Assembly (NCBI GenBank): GCA_022842245.1
Contig: JALHPZ010000026.1
Span: 33,823-97,822 of the forward strand
Direction of reading: 5' to 3'
Length of the DNA stretch: 64,000 nt
DNA from: Gemmataceae bacterium
GTDB taxonomy: Bacteria > Planctomycetota > Planctomycetia > Gemmatales > Gemmataceae
This document shows, in pieces, positions 27,916 through 37,739 of this stretch. Below the pieces are notes generated by a model, which was given only the letters and a program-made list of their open reading frames with translations, was not told the origin of the DNA and did not search any database. Every line of letters begins with the position of its first letter. The stretch's first letter is position 1. The position numbers and the translations under genes were made by a program.

Positions 27916-28012
27916 GTCGTCCTCGTCGCTGCCGCGCGGTGCCCCGTTCGCATTACGATACCAGACCGGGGCGGTCGCGGGGAGTCGAACTGCGCAGGCG
28001 ATAACCGGAGAG

Positions 28013-29332
28013 CTACTTTTTTGGCGTCATTTCAACCGCGGCGACCAACGCGGCATCGCGCGTGCCGAGTTTCTCCGCCATCCCGACGTTGCAGACCGTG
28101 GCGATCGCGAGGTGACGGCCGCCGCCGTCCAGCAAATGGAAGGCTTGCACGACGTCGACTCCGTCCTGCTTGCCCCGCGCGCACAACCGGTAGACGCTTC
28201 GCCCCTCGCCAACGGGCATCGGGCCGTTCTCCAGAACCTTTTCCGGCGCCCAGCCCGGCGATTTGCGCGTCGCCTCGACAAACTCGGCGAGCGCGGTTTT
28301 CTCGTCGGCCCCCGCCGACGGTTTCCACGTGGCGAAGGTCGCCTGCGCCACGTACTCGCCACGATCCAGCAGCCGCAGCACCAGATGCTTGTCGTTGCGA
28401 ACGACGACGTGCCAGTCGCGTCCGTAAACGAACTCGTAGCCGTTCGGATCGACATGCCGGAGTTGGGTCCAGAGTTCCGGCGGCTTGGGCCCCGCCGGCC
28501 GTTTCGCCAGCAGCGTTTCAAGGTCCTTGCCCAGCGAGTCTTCCCGCGAACGCGTCAGGACGATCGAGACCTTGGCGTCCATCGCCGGGCTGACCGGACC
28601 GGCCTCGCGTTCGTCTGTTTGCGACCATTCCAACCGATCGAAGAACGACTTGTCGCGATCGAACTCGCCCCGCGCCGCGATGGTCACTTTCACTTTCGCA
28701 CCCTGTTCGACCCCTTCGGCCGTGCCTTCGATCGCAATCCTCGCCCGTTTCTCCGTTGCGGAGACGAGACGACCGACGAGTCCCGCCTTGATCAATCCGT
28801 CGAAATGGCTGATCGACTGCACGACATCATTCGGAATCGTCCAGCTACCCCCGACCGAAACAGCCTGCCCCGGCAACAGGCTCGCGAGCGCAATCGTGTC
28901 GAAATGCTCCGCCACCAATTCGAGTTCCTCGCGCGCCAGCGGCCCCGCGGGTGCGACGGGTATGAGGCCTTCCTCATTGCGGTACACGAAAATCCCGCGG
29001 CGGTCCTCGGCGAGTTTCTTGACCGCCCGTTCCCCGGCCACGGTGCTTTCCGAAACGGCCTCGGCATAGTATCGTGCCGCCGCGGGCTTCGCCGCGATGT
29101 CCAATCGTTCACGGTAACGGTGCTTCGCCTTCGCCTCGATGGGGATCAGTTCGGGTTTGTCGTCCCGGTCGACTTTCAAACGGCCGGCGAGCACGAGTTG
29201 CAATTCCACCTGAAAAACATCGCCGGCTTTCGTCGTCTCGGCCAACACGATGGGCGTTTCGGCTGCGCGGACCCCGCTGCCCACAGCCACGGCCAACACT
29301 CCGGACATCATTTCCCGCCGCGTCATGCGCAT
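28013..29332 (-). CDS. Secreted protein of unknown function, Tat-like signal
   Basis: A 439-residue protein with an N-terminal TRREMMSGVLAVAVGSG stretch, a Tat-like twin-arginine signal ending at VRAAE. The mature part is beta-rich with charged loops and no recognised catalytic motif. The second half (~300-439) could be a separate alpha/beta domain of the kind found in planctomycete hypothetical proteins. Single gene, ending in a Lys-Lys tail. Confidence 0.65.
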   Translation of the reverse strand: MRMTRREMMSGVLAVAVGSGVRAAETPIVLAETTKAGDVFQVELQLVLAGRLKVDRDDKPELIPIEAKAKHRYRERLDIAAKPAAARYYAEAVSESTVAGERAVKKLAEDRRGIFVYRNEEGLIPVAPAGPLAREELELVAEHFDTIALASLLPGQAVSVGGSWTIPNDVVQSISHFDGLIKAGLVGRLVSATEKRARIAIEGTAEGVEQGAKVKVTIAARGEFDRDKSFFDRLEWSQTDEREAGPVSPAMDAKVSIVLTRSREDSLGKDLETLLAKRPAGPKPPELWTQLRHVDPNGYEFVYGRDWHVVVRNDKHLVLRLLDRGEYVAQATFATWKPSAGADEKTALAEFVEATRKSPGWAPEKVLENGPMPVGEGRSVYRLCARGKQDGVDVVQAFHLLDGGGRHLAIATVCNVGMAEKLGTRDAALVAAVEMTPKK

Positions 29333-29408
29333 GGAGTTCCCCTATCCGTTCCTTATTTCGGCGCGGGAATACCCTCGCGCGGTTCGGAATGTCAAGGACA
29401 ACCCCGGT

Positions 29409-31508
29409 TCACCCCGCAATCGCCTCGACTTGCACGAGATTGTCGAAGAACGTCGCACCGCCACCGAAGTCGGTGAGGGCGGTACTCGTGAGGGTGTTGT
29501 GATTGAGGCCGTCCACAGTGAATCGGCTCCACCAGCATCCCTGCGTGACAACCACGCCGGGCCGGACGGTCTCGCCGACCTTCGCTTTGGCGCGGAATCG
29601 ACCGCGACCATTGAAGACCGCCACCGCCGCGCCGTCGGCGATACCTCGCGCGGCCGCGTCCTGGGGGTGCAGGTCCACCGTCGGCTCGGCCGCTTGCGAT
29701 CGCAGGTGTTCGATCTCGACAAACGTCGAGTTCAAAAACGCCGGGTCCGGCGGCGTGACGAGTTGCAAGGGGTACTTCGCCGCCAGTTCGGGTCGCGTCT
29801 GCGGATCTTCGTGCGGGGGGACGTACCGCGGCAGCGGATCACGCCCCGCTGCTAGTTCCGTTGGGCTGAAGAGATGACACTTCCCACTCGGTGTGCCGAA
29901 ATTCCCCTCGGCATAGGGTGCCCAATCCTCTGGCAGGTTCAATCGCGTCGGCGTACCATCACGTAGATCCTCGAACGTGATCCCCTGGAACCCGCCGGTC
30001 GATTTCATCGATAGTCGGCAAAGTTCCTCGTCGGTCGGCGCGAACATCTCGGGTTCCAGGCCCATCGCCTTCGCGAGCAACCGGAAGATCTCGGTGTTGG
30101 GCTTCGTCTCGCCCGGCGGCGGGATCGCGGGCGGATTAGCTTGCACGTACAAATGCCCATAGCTGCTGTGGATGTCCCAGTGTTCGAGTTGCATCGTCGC
30201 GGGCAGCACAATGTCGGCATGGCGCGCGGTGTCGGTGAGGAAGTGTTCCAAGACGACCGTAAAGAGATCGTCCCGTTTCAAACCTTCGAGTACACGCGAT
30301 TGATTCGGCGCGACCGCGGCCGGATTCGAATTGTAGACGATCATCGCCTTTACGGGCGGGCCGTCCAGTTCCCCGTGGAGCGCTTCGGCGAGTTGGACCA
30401 TGTTGACGGTTCGCGTACCGGGCGGGACGAGGTCCGGCCTTTCGAGGGCGGGGCCGTCGAAGGGGTACTCCTTGCTGGTGCTGAGCAGCGCGCCGGCGCC
30501 GGGATATCTCCAGTCTCCGGTGACGGCGGGGAGGCAGACGATGGTGCGGACTGCCATGCCACCGCCGCCGTGTCGCTGGAGCCCGTAGTTGAGCCGGATC
30601 AGCGCCGGCCCGCCGAAGAGTTCTCGCGCGCGGCCATACTCCATCGCGAATCGTTCGATGTCGGCGACGGGCAGTCCGGTGATCGCGGCGACCTTTTCCG
30701 GCGGATACTCTGCGAGCGCTCGGGCCTTCAGTTCCTCGCCGCCGAGGCAGAAGCGATCGAGATAATCCTGGTCCTGCAAGCCATCGCGGAAAAGCACGTG
30801 CAAAACCCCGAGCGCGAGCGCCGCGTCGGTACCGGGGCGGATCGGCAGCCACCAATCGGATTTTGCCGCCGTCGCTGAACGGAATGGGTCGATCGTTACG
30901 ATCTTCGCGCCGCGTTTGCGGGCCTCGTGCTGGATCGCCCAGAAGTGCGTGTTCGTGACGAGGGTATTCGATCCCCAGTTCACGAGGAAGCGGCAGTCGA
31001 CGGCGCGTTCGGGATCGACGGCGGCGCGCTTCCCGGCCCCGAGCGTGACTTCGCAGCCGACACTGCCGGCCGTCGCACAGATCGTGCGATCGAGCAGCGA
31101 CGCGCCAAGCCGATGGAAGAAGCGGCGGTCGAGGCTCGATCCTTGAATCTTGCCCATCGTGCCGGCGTAGCTGTAAGGCAGGATTGCCTGTGGTCCGTGT
31201 TCGGCCACGACCCGTTTCAAGTTCGTCGCGACGGCGTCGATCGCGTCGCCCCACGAGATCCGTTCGAACCGCCCCTCTCCCTTCGCGCCGACGCGCCGCA
31301 ACGGATGCAACAAACGATCGGAGTGATAGACGCGCTCGAGGTAGTGATTGACCTTCCGGCAGAGGAAGCCGTTTGTGAACGGGTGCGCGTCGTCGCCGCG
31401 GAGTCGGACGGCTTTTTGCGCGGCCGTATCGACCGTGACGATCATTCCGCAGGTATCGGGGCAATCGAGTGGACAGACTGCGCGGACCGTCTTTAGTTCT
31501 CGTCCCAT
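29409..31508 (-). CDS. Molybdopterin oxidoreductase (DMSO reductase superfamily)
   Basis: A 699-residue molybdo-bis-MGD enzyme. The N-terminal [4Fe-4S] ligands are C12-x3-C16-x3-C20 (CPLDCPDTC) and C50 (FLCRK). The cofactor-binding body includes YSYAGTMGKIQG, CATAGSVGCEVTLG, NWGSNTLVTN and IDPFRSATA. The C-terminal dinucleotide-binding domain has LVTPPDPAFLNSTF and LHPQDAAARGI. No signal is seen, so it is probably cytoplasmic. No iron-sulfur or membrane subunit gene is adjacent, so its electron partner is elsewhere; the substrate is unknown. Start is ATG 31508; the longer open frame upstream is not protein-like. Divergent from the kinase genes. Confidence 0.88.
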   Translation of the reverse strand: MGRELKTVRAVCPLDCPDTCGMIVTVDTAAQKAVRLRGDDAHPFTNGFLCRKVNHYLERVYHSDRLLHPLRRVGAKGEGRFERISWGDAIDAVATNLKRVVAEHGPQAILPYSYAGTMGKIQGSSLDRRFFHRLGASLLDRTICATAGSVGCEVTLGAGKRAAVDPERAVDCRFLVNWGSNTLVTNTHFWAIQHEARKRGAKIVTIDPFRSATAAKSDWWLPIRPGTDAALALGVLHVLFRDGLQDQDYLDRFCLGGEELKARALAEYPPEKVAAITGLPVADIERFAMEYGRARELFGGPALIRLNYGLQRHGGGGMAVRTIVCLPAVTGDWRYPGAGALLSTSKEYPFDGPALERPDLVPPGTRTVNMVQLAEALHGELDGPPVKAMIVYNSNPAAVAPNQSRVLEGLKRDDLFTVVLEHFLTDTARHADIVLPATMQLEHWDIHSSYGHLYVQANPPAIPPPGETKPNTEIFRLLAKAMGLEPEMFAPTDEELCRLSMKSTGGFQGITFEDLRDGTPTRLNLPEDWAPYAEGNFGTPSGKCHLFSPTELAAGRDPLPRYVPPHEDPQTRPELAAKYPLQLVTPPDPAFLNSTFVEIEHLRSQAAEPTVDLHPQDAAARGIADGAAVAVFNGRGRFRAKAKVGETVRPGVVVTQGCWWSRFTVDGLNHNTLTSTALTDFGGGATFFDNLVQVEAIAG

Positions 31509-31692
31509 CGTAATGTTCGCCTTCGGAAAAGATTTCGCGGTCGGGAATGTCTCGCCAACAGGAAAAAGCGGAAAAATCCAAGACCTTCGCTTGCAGGTCG
31601 CTATTGGTCGATCCAAGATTATCACCAGGACCACAAGGGTGCGATCATCATATCGGAGATCGACACCCGTTCCTGCGTTTGGTTCGCCACCC

Positions 31693-33198
31693 ATGCCCGT
31701 GCCCGGGACCGTTACCGAGTATCTCGAATGCATCCGCAAGAGCGGGTTGGTGCCGGAGGACCGCCTCAACGCGGAACTCGACCGCCAGCGGCTCGAACGG
31801 GTCCGACACGAAGACCTTGATGGTTTTGCGACCGCGTTGATCGACGCCGGACTGCTCACGAAGTTTCAGACAAAGCAATTGAAGCTGGGCCGCTACAAAC
31901 GGTTCATGGTCGCCGGAAAGTACAAACTTCTCGAACTGATCGGCGTCGGCGGCATGGGGGCCGTCTACCTCTGCGAACACGTCTTCATGAAACGCGTCGT
32001 CGCCGTGAAGGTGCTGCCGCTCGAAAAACTCAGCGACCCCTCGAATCTCGAACGCTTCTATCGCGAGGCGCGCGCCGTCGCCGCGCTCGACCACCCGAAC
32101 ATCGTCCGCGCGCACGACATCGACAAGGCCGACAGTCTGCACTTCCTCGTGATGGAATACGTGGACGGTGCGAGCATGCAGGAAATCGTCGCCCGCTTCG
32201 GCCAGGTCGATTACATCCGTGCCGCGCACTACGTCGCCCAGTCCGCCGTAGGCCTGCACCACGCCAACGAACTCGGCATGGTTCACCGCGATATCAAACC
32301 CGGCAACCTGCTGCTCGATCGCTCGGGCGTCATCAAGATCCTCGACATGGGCCTCGCTCGCTTCTTCAACGACAAGAACGACAACCTGACGGCGAAATAC
32401 GACGATAAGTGTGTTCTCGGCACCGCCGACTACCTCGCGCCTGAACAGGCGCTCTCCAACGTCGTCGACATCCGCGCCGATATCTACGCCCTCGGCGGTA
32501 CTTTCCATTTCATGCTGACGGGTCAATCGCCGGTGCCGGAAGGCACCATCGCGCAGAAACTGGTTTTCCATCAAACCGAGAACCCGAAGCCGGTGACGGA
32601 GTTCCGGGATGACGTGCCGCCGGAGTTGCTGGCGGTGTTGGAACGGATGATGAAGAAGGATCCGAACGAACGCTACCAGACGCCATTGGAAGTGGCCGAG
32701 GCTCTGGCGCCCTGGACATCGGAGGCAATCGCACCGCCGCCGGATCACGAGATGCCGGACCTCTGCCCCGCCGTGCTGACGCTGATGGGCCACGCCGACA
32801 GGATTCGCGCGTCCGTCATGGCCAATCGGGCGGTCGCGACCGTAACGGGGTATCGCGGATTGGGGGGAAATAGCTCCTCGAAGTATCCCACGCGAGGCGG
32901 ACCGCAAACCCCAAACGGCCAGAACGTGCGGCTGGACGAACCGCTCGGCCAAGGGCAGGTACCGACCGCGCGGAACACGCACACGACCCCGATCGCGTCC
33001 CCCGCCAAACTCGGTAAGGAGAGCGTCGAATTGATCGGCGCCGGTTCCAAGACCGAGCTGATTCGCGATTCGTCGCCGAAGTTGGGATCGCCCGGCCAGC
33101 GGTCGCAACGCCACCCCGATCGGCCGCTTGTATTGATCTTCCTGACGCTCGCGCTCGTGGCCGTCCTATCCGCGCTCGCCGTCAAATGGTTCTTCTAA
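31693..33198 (+). CDS. Ser/Thr protein kinase with C-terminal membrane anchor
   Basis: A 501-residue PknB-type kinase. Residues ~5-70 form the planctomycete block that precedes many such kinases (ending LLTKFQTKQLKLGRYKRF). The catalytic domain follows: G-loop GVGGMGAVY (84-92), lysine K106 (AVKVLP), HRDIKPGN (198-205), DMG in place of DFG (D218) and APE (249-251). A low-complexity linker leads to one transmembrane segment at the very end (~478-499), leaving essentially no outside domain. Start is ATG 31693. The next gene is a paralogue about 170 bases downstream. Substrates unknown. Confidence 0.92.
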   Translation: MPVPGTVTEYLECIRKSGLVPEDRLNAELDRQRLERVRHEDLDGFATALIDAGLLTKFQTKQLKLGRYKRFMVAGKYKLLELIGVGGMGAVYLCEHVFMKRVVAVKVLPLEKLSDPSNLERFYREARAVAALDHPNIVRAHDIDKADSLHFLVMEYVDGASMQEIVARFGQVDYIRAAHYVAQSAVGLHHANELGMVHRDIKPGNLLLDRSGVIKILDMGLARFFNDKNDNLTAKYDDKCVLGTADYLAPEQALSNVVDIRADIYALGGTFHFMLTGQSPVPEGTIAQKLVFHQTENPKPVTEFRDDVPPELLAVLERMMKKDPNERYQTPLEVAEALAPWTSEAIAPPPDHEMPDLCPAVLTLMGHADRIRASVMANRAVATVTGYRGLGGNSSSKYPTRGGPQTPNGQNVRLDEPLGQGQVPTARNTHTTPIASPAKLGKESVELIGAGSKTELIRDSSPKLGSPGQRSQRHPDRPLVLIFLTLALVAVLSALAVKWFF

Positions 33199-33371
33199 GG
33201 CCAACGGATTCCGGCAAAGCCGCAAATCCGTCGGCACCCGAAAAAAATCCGCATTCTCCCGACGTTTCCCGTCGTCGTTTCATCCCGCGTTAACCTATAC
33301 TTACGCGATGTTGCCGGGACTCGACCGGCCTCCCCTTCTCCAATGACCGCGCGCGACCCGGAGTGTAGGCG

Positions 33372-35987
33372 ATGCCCGCACCGGCTACCGTTGACGAATT
33401 CCTCGAACTCGTCCGGAAAAGCGGCGTCATCGATGAAGCGAAACTCAACGCCTATCTCGACAAGCAGAAGCAACAAGGTCCCGTCCCGGCGGAACCCGGC
33501 AAGTGCGCCGGCAAGTTCGTTCGCGACGCCGTGCTCACGTACTTTCAGGCCGAACAACTTCTCCAGGGCAAGTGGAAGCGCTTCACGATCGGCAAATACA
33601 AAGTGCTGGAAAAGCTCGGGGTGGGCGGCATGGGGCAGGTGTTCCTCTGCGAACACAAGCTCATGCGCCGCCGTGTCGCGGTCAAGGTTCTCCCGGCCGC
33701 CAAGGGGCAGGACGACGCCTCGCGCGAACGGTTCTATCAGGAAGCCCGCGCCGTCGCCGCGCTGGATCACCCGAACATCGTCCGCGCCTACGATATCGAC
33801 CACGACGAAGGGCTGCATTTCCTCGTCATGGAATTCGTCGACGGCGTAAACCTCCAGGACCTCGTCAAGCGTGCCGGACCGCTCGATCCCATCCGCGCCT
33901 GCCACTACATCTATGGCTCCGCCGTCGGACTCCAATACGCCAGCGAAACCGGCATCGTCCACCGCGACATCAAGCCGGGCAACATCCTCATCGACCGTTC
34001 CGGCGTCGTCAAGATCCTCGACATGGGCCTCGCCCGCTTCTTCAATGACGAAGACGACTCCCTGACCAAGAAATACGACGAAAACGTTCTCGGCACGGCC
34101 GACTACCTGGCACCCGAGCAGGCCGTCGACAGCCACACCGTCACGATCCGCGCCGATCTCTATTCCCTCGGCGGCACGTTCTATTTCCTGCTCACCGGTC
34201 AACCGCCGTTCCCGGAAGGATCCGTTGCCCAGAAACTCCTCTGGCACCAGACGCGTGACCCAAAACCGATCGGACAGGTCCGACCGGAGGTCCCTGCGGA
34301 CATCGTCGCGATCGTCGAAAAGCTGATGAAGAAGAACCCGGACGATCGCTATCAGACGCCGGGCGAGTTGATGGCGGTTCTCCAAGACTTCGTACAGGTG
34401 CCGATACCTCCGCCGACGGAGAAAGAACTACCTCCTCTCTCCCCGGCGGCCGCAGGCAATACGGCGAGCGCGAACCGCGTGCCGAGCGGTGTGATGCTTT
34501 CCGGCGGAAGCCCGACATCGTCGACGCAATCGAGCTTCGAGGTGCGCGTGCTGGCCAACGGGGCGTCCGGCGTGCCCGGAAGTTCGACACACGATCGCGC
34601 TTCGACAGCCGTGGCCACCCTTCCCGCCGCACAGGCCGCGGATGTTCAGGTTGGCGTCTGGGCCACCCTCGACGGCGACACCGCTCCACGCGACTCGAAC
34701 GAGACGGCCCGCACCGAACGGCCGGATAGCAAGAAGGGCGAGAAGGCGCCCAAGGCACCGGCCGCGCAACCCGCGCGGAAGAACCGCAAGAAGCTCATCA
34801 TCGGCGCGGGGCTCGCGCTCGGCGTCGCGGCGCTCGCCGTCGGGGCGTACGTCCTGTTCATGCCGCCTTCAACACCTACCCCCACGCCCACGCCGGCGCA
34901 ACTCGACTTCAGCCGCGTGTATGTCGGCAAGGCGGCGGCTCCGGCCGGTTTTGCCACTTTCCCGTCGGTCCGCGAAGCCGTGAATGCGATTGGCAAACGG
35001 CCGGAGTTCGATGAAGCCAAGCGCGGCGGCGCACGGCCCACCATCGTCCTCATGGACGAGGCCCATCACGAACTGCCGATTGCCCTGACCGCGCCGAACA
35101 GCCGGCTCAAGGACCTGATCGTCGAAGCCGCCGACCCTGACAAACCCGTCGTCTGGACGACGCCCGCCGGCGCGAACGTGAAGACGTTGCTCGTCATCCG
35201 CAATCTGCCGGGGCTAACCCTCCGCAACGTCATCTTCGACGCGGAGGGCCAGATGGACTACGCATTGGTTCTCGCCGGTTCCCTACCGGGCGCACGGTTC
35301 GAGAACGTTGTCGTTCGCGGGGCCAAGGTCGCCGGGATTCGATTCGAAAACGTGACGGCCGAAGACCAAAAGCCCTGTGTGCTAAGCAAGCCGACCGTCG
35401 TCGTCAGCGGGGAGGCGCTCGCGGCGCTGCATTTCACAGTGCCCGAACGCGGCGACGTCAGCGCCGGACGCAACTCCTTTATCAAAATCGAATCCGGCCG
35501 CTTTGAGGGCCCTGCCGCCGCTGCCGCCCTGATCGACACCGCCCTCGTCTCGGTCGAGTTCGTGAACAATCGTTTCTATCATTTCCAATCCGGCCTTGCG
35601 GTCCGACAGCCGACTACCCTTCCGTGGAAGCTGTCGGTGCGAAACAATACGTTTCACACGATCGCCGGCAACGCGTTCCACGCCGCAGAGTTTGACCTGC
35701 CGGTCGCATCGGACGTTGCGCTCTCGCGGAACTACTTCGCGGCCGTGGCCGGCGTGGCGGTTGTCAGGAACATCGCGAACCTGCCGAAGTTCCAATCGGT
35801 GGACAACGGCCGCGACGCGAAGAGCGGCGACGGGAACCTGCCGTCGAAGGCGAAAGCGATCGAGAACTATACCATGCCCGCACCCGCCAAGGGCGCGGAC
35901 GACGGCGCGTTCCTCCGATACGCCAAGTCGTCCCCACTCTGGACCGCCGGGCCGAATAAGACCCCCGTCGGCGCGCCGCCGGAATAG
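33372..35987 (+). CDS. Ser/Thr protein kinase with extracytoplasmic right-handed beta-helix-like domain
   Basis: An 871-residue paralogue of the preceding kinase. After the same N-terminal block come G-loop GVGGMGQVF (83-91), K105, HRDIKPGN (197-204), DMG (D217) and APE (247-249). A Ser/Pro-rich linker and one transmembrane segment (~475-497) lead to ~370 outside residues with pectin-lyase-like parallel beta features (short repeated strands, many NN and F/V ladder positions, such as VRNNTFHTIAGNAF and RNYFAAVAG). The outside part could sense a polysaccharide or envelope ligand (inference). A -10-like TATACT lies at 33296-33301, suggesting its own promoter. Confidence 0.92.
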   Translation: MPAPATVDEFLELVRKSGVIDEAKLNAYLDKQKQQGPVPAEPGKCAGKFVRDAVLTYFQAEQLLQGKWKRFTIGKYKVLEKLGVGGMGQVFLCEHKLMRRRVAVKVLPAAKGQDDASRERFYQEARAVAALDHPNIVRAYDIDHDEGLHFLVMEFVDGVNLQDLVKRAGPLDPIRACHYIYGSAVGLQYASETGIVHRDIKPGNILIDRSGVVKILDMGLARFFNDEDDSLTKKYDENVLGTADYLAPEQAVDSHTVTIRADLYSLGGTFYFLLTGQPPFPEGSVAQKLLWHQTRDPKPIGQVRPEVPADIVAIVEKLMKKNPDDRYQTPGELMAVLQDFVQVPIPPPTEKELPPLSPAAAGNTASANRVPSGVMLSGGSPTSSTQSSFEVRVLANGASGVPGSSTHDRASTAVATLPAAQAADVQVGVWATLDGDTAPRDSNETARTERPDSKKGEKAPKAPAAQPARKNRKKLIIGAGLALGVAALAVGAYVLFMPPSTPTPTPTPAQLDFSRVYVGKAAAPAGFATFPSVREAVNAIGKRPEFDEAKRGGARPTIVLMDEAHHELPIALTAPNSRLKDLIVEAADPDKPVVWTTPAGANVKTLLVIRNLPGLTLRNVIFDAEGQMDYALVLAGSLPGARFENVVVRGAKVAGIRFENVTAEDQKPCVLSKPTVVVSGEALAALHFTVPERGDVSAGRNSFIKIESGRFEGPAAAAALIDTALVSVEFVNNRFYHFQSGLAVRQPTTLPWKLSVRNNTFHTIAGNAFHAAEFDLPVASDVALSRNYFAAVAGVAVVRNIANLPKFQSVDNGRDAKSGDGNLPSKAKAIENYTMPAPAKGADDGAFLRYAKSSPLWTAGPNKTPVGAPPE

Positions 35988-35988
35988 G

Positions 35989-36660
35989 TCATCGCAGCTT
36001 GCTCCACCCAGCGACCGTGATTCCGAATCCAAACGCCGCTTTCCCTTCCGGCGAGACCACGGATCTCGGTACGTTTAGAGTCCAGACGCCCGACCCGCGG
36101 TCCTGAACCTTTGCGTCCTTCGCCTTGCCGTCGGCCGGATAGAGCAACAACACGCCGGGGTGCTCCCCGCCCGTCGACGCGAAGCTCAGCTTGTACAGTG
36201 TCTTCGGCTCCATCTCCTCCGCCTTCGGGTCCTTGTCCGCCGGCACCAGCAGCGCGAAGTCCGTGTGCGGGGCCGAGTCCTTGTGGTCGCCGTTCTCCGG
36301 TTGATACGCGAGGCGGACGGTGTAGACGCCGGCGGCGATCTCCTGCTTGCGGTAGTCGATGAACGCACGGTCGAACTTCACCGCGCCGAGCACGCAGGTC
36401 TCGACAACCTCCTGGAATGTTAGGCCGTTCTTGATCTGCTGGGCCGTCGCCTTGCCGGGCAGTTCGGCGCGGAACCAGAACCGCGCGAACGCGCCGGTGC
36501 CGTCGGAGACGGCCTCGCATTCTTTAGGCAACAGCTTGCGGATGCCGTCCACCAGTTCCGCCGGCGGATCGACCGCCTCGCGCTTCACCGCGTACTTCTC
36601 GGCGGCGGTCACGCCAGTTCCGATACCGACGAACGCGATGGCAAACCACACAACTCTCAT
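35989..36660 (-). CDS. Small secreted protein of unknown function
   Basis: A 223-residue protein with a Sec signal (MRVVWFAIAFVGIGTGVTAA). The mature protein is beta-rich and contains YRKQEIAAGVYTVRLAYQPENGDH and a later HPGVLLLYPADGK stretch, reminiscent of single-domain beta-sandwich secreted proteins. Its ATG overlaps the stop of the LRR gene (ATGA), so it is the last gene of an argC-LRR-secreted unit. It converges with the kinase gene. Confidence 0.7.
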   Translation of the reverse strand: MRVVWFAIAFVGIGTGVTAAEKYAVKREAVDPPAELVDGIRKLLPKECEAVSDGTGAFARFWFRAELPGKATAQQIKNGLTFQEVVETCVLGAVKFDRAFIDYRKQEIAAGVYTVRLAYQPENGDHKDSAPHTDFALLVPADKDPKAEEMEPKTLYKLSFASTGGEHPGVLLLYPADGKAKDAKVQDRGSGVWTLNVPRSVVSPEGKAAFGFGITVAGWSKLR

Positions 36661-37739
36661 GCCGGCTCCTTTTCGTCGAGAAGAAGCTGATCCGCGAAGT
36701 CGGATCGTTCGAATATTTCACGGACTTTCGGGCCGATCCGACAGCCACGCAGATCGATGATGCATCCGGCCTGCAACCGCCCCCATCGCCGGATCGCGAT
36801 CCCGTCGGGCGTTAACGCGTTCCCGCGAAAAACCAAGGATTGCAAGAGGGGCAATCGAGACGAATCGATCAGTGCTTCGACCCATTCCGCCGTGCGCTCG
36901 CCGATCCCGTTCCGCGATACGTCGAGTTTGACAAGCGATTCTGCCGTCGAGGATCGGATCAGCGAAAGAAACCCGTCGTCGCTAAGTCGCTGGTTGTCCA
37001 AAATGAGTGTGCGCAACCGGAGCGTTGTCGATCGCGCGAACGCCGCCACGCCGTCGAGGCCGATGCGGTATTCTTCGTCCACGTCGTCGGACGCGAGCAC
37101 CAACTCGCTCAATCCCGAAAATCCCTTCGCGATATGTCCAAGGCCTTCATTGCCGAGTGGATTGCCGCTCAAGTCAAGACGTTCGAGCTTCGGCAGGTAC
37201 GGCGCGAGTTCTACCAGGATGGCGACGTAGTCCGACCAGAGCCGGTTGTTCCTCAGACCGAGCGAGCGCAAGTTCGGGAACGCGCCGGGCCGGAACCACT
37301 CGCGCATCCGCGGCCCCATGCCGTCGTTGAGGATGTCCAGGGAACGCAGTCGGGACAGCCAGCCGACGTTGACGAGCGCCGAAGTCCGCCCGGCGGCGAC
37401 GCTCAGGCGCAACCCGACGACTGGTGCGGCCGTTTCGATCATCGCTTCGTGTTTGAGGAAATCGTCGGCAGAAATGTGCAGGTACTCGACGAACCCGCGC
37501 CGGAACACCTGGCTGCCGGGGATGCCCGGGATGAGCCAGCGTTTGCGGTTCCGCTCCAGTAGCTCCATCGACCGACGGGAACCGGGCGCGCGGGTTTGGG
37601 CCTCGGCGATTTGCAGGCGGATGAACTCCGCGCGTTCTGCGTCGCCGTTCTCCTCCAGCCAGTCTGCGTAGACGAGCCGGAGCGTGTCGTCGTCCGGGTT
37701 CGCCACGATGGCGGCGAGGAATCGCTCCGCGTCGGTCAT
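36657..37739 (-). CDS. TIGR02996-domain leucine-rich-repeat protein
   Basis: A 360-residue protein. Residues 1-~50 are the TIGR02996 'repeat-companion' domain (MTDAERFLAAI...YADWLEENGD), expanded in Gemmata-like planctomycetes. Residues ~95-340 carry leucine-rich repeats (NLRSLGLRNNRL; KLERLDLSGNPLGNEGL; LRTLILDNQRLSDDG; LVKLDVSRNGIG), a protein-binding scaffold. It overlaps argC and the downstream secreted gene by four bases each. Role unknown. Confidence 0.88.
   Translation of the reverse strand: MTDAERFLAAIVANPDDDTLRLVYADWLEENGDAERAEFIRLQIAEAQTRAPGSRRSMELLERNRKRWLIPGIPGSQVFRRGFVEYLHISADDFLKHEAMIETAAPVVGLRLSVAAGRTSALVNVGWLSRLRSLDILNDGMGPRMREWFRPGAFPNLRSLGLRNNRLWSDYVAILVELAPYLPKLERLDLSGNPLGNEGLGHIAKGFSGLSELVLASDDVDEEYRIGLDGVAAFARSTTLRLRTLILDNQRLSDDGFLSLIRSSTAESLVKLDVSRNGIGERTAEWVEALIDSSRLPLLQSLVFRGNALTPDGIAIRRWGRLQAGCIIDLRGCRIGPKVREIFERSDFADQLLLDEKEPA

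Noticed and set aside
27960..28000. Possible tRNA T-arm (GTTCGAC-like) on the minus strand
   Set aside because: The flanking five bases on each side do not pair and no cloverleaf can be drawn; the region is a short intergenic spacer.
30136..31581. 481-residue ORF in a second minus frame over the molybdopterin enzyme
   Set aside because: Arg-rich with no domain; the other frame has the complete Fe-S and cofactor motifs.
31638..31667. Imperfect palindrome GGTGCGATC / GATCGACACC before the first kinase
   Set aside because: One-base bulge and common bases; could be chance, with no second site to support an operator.
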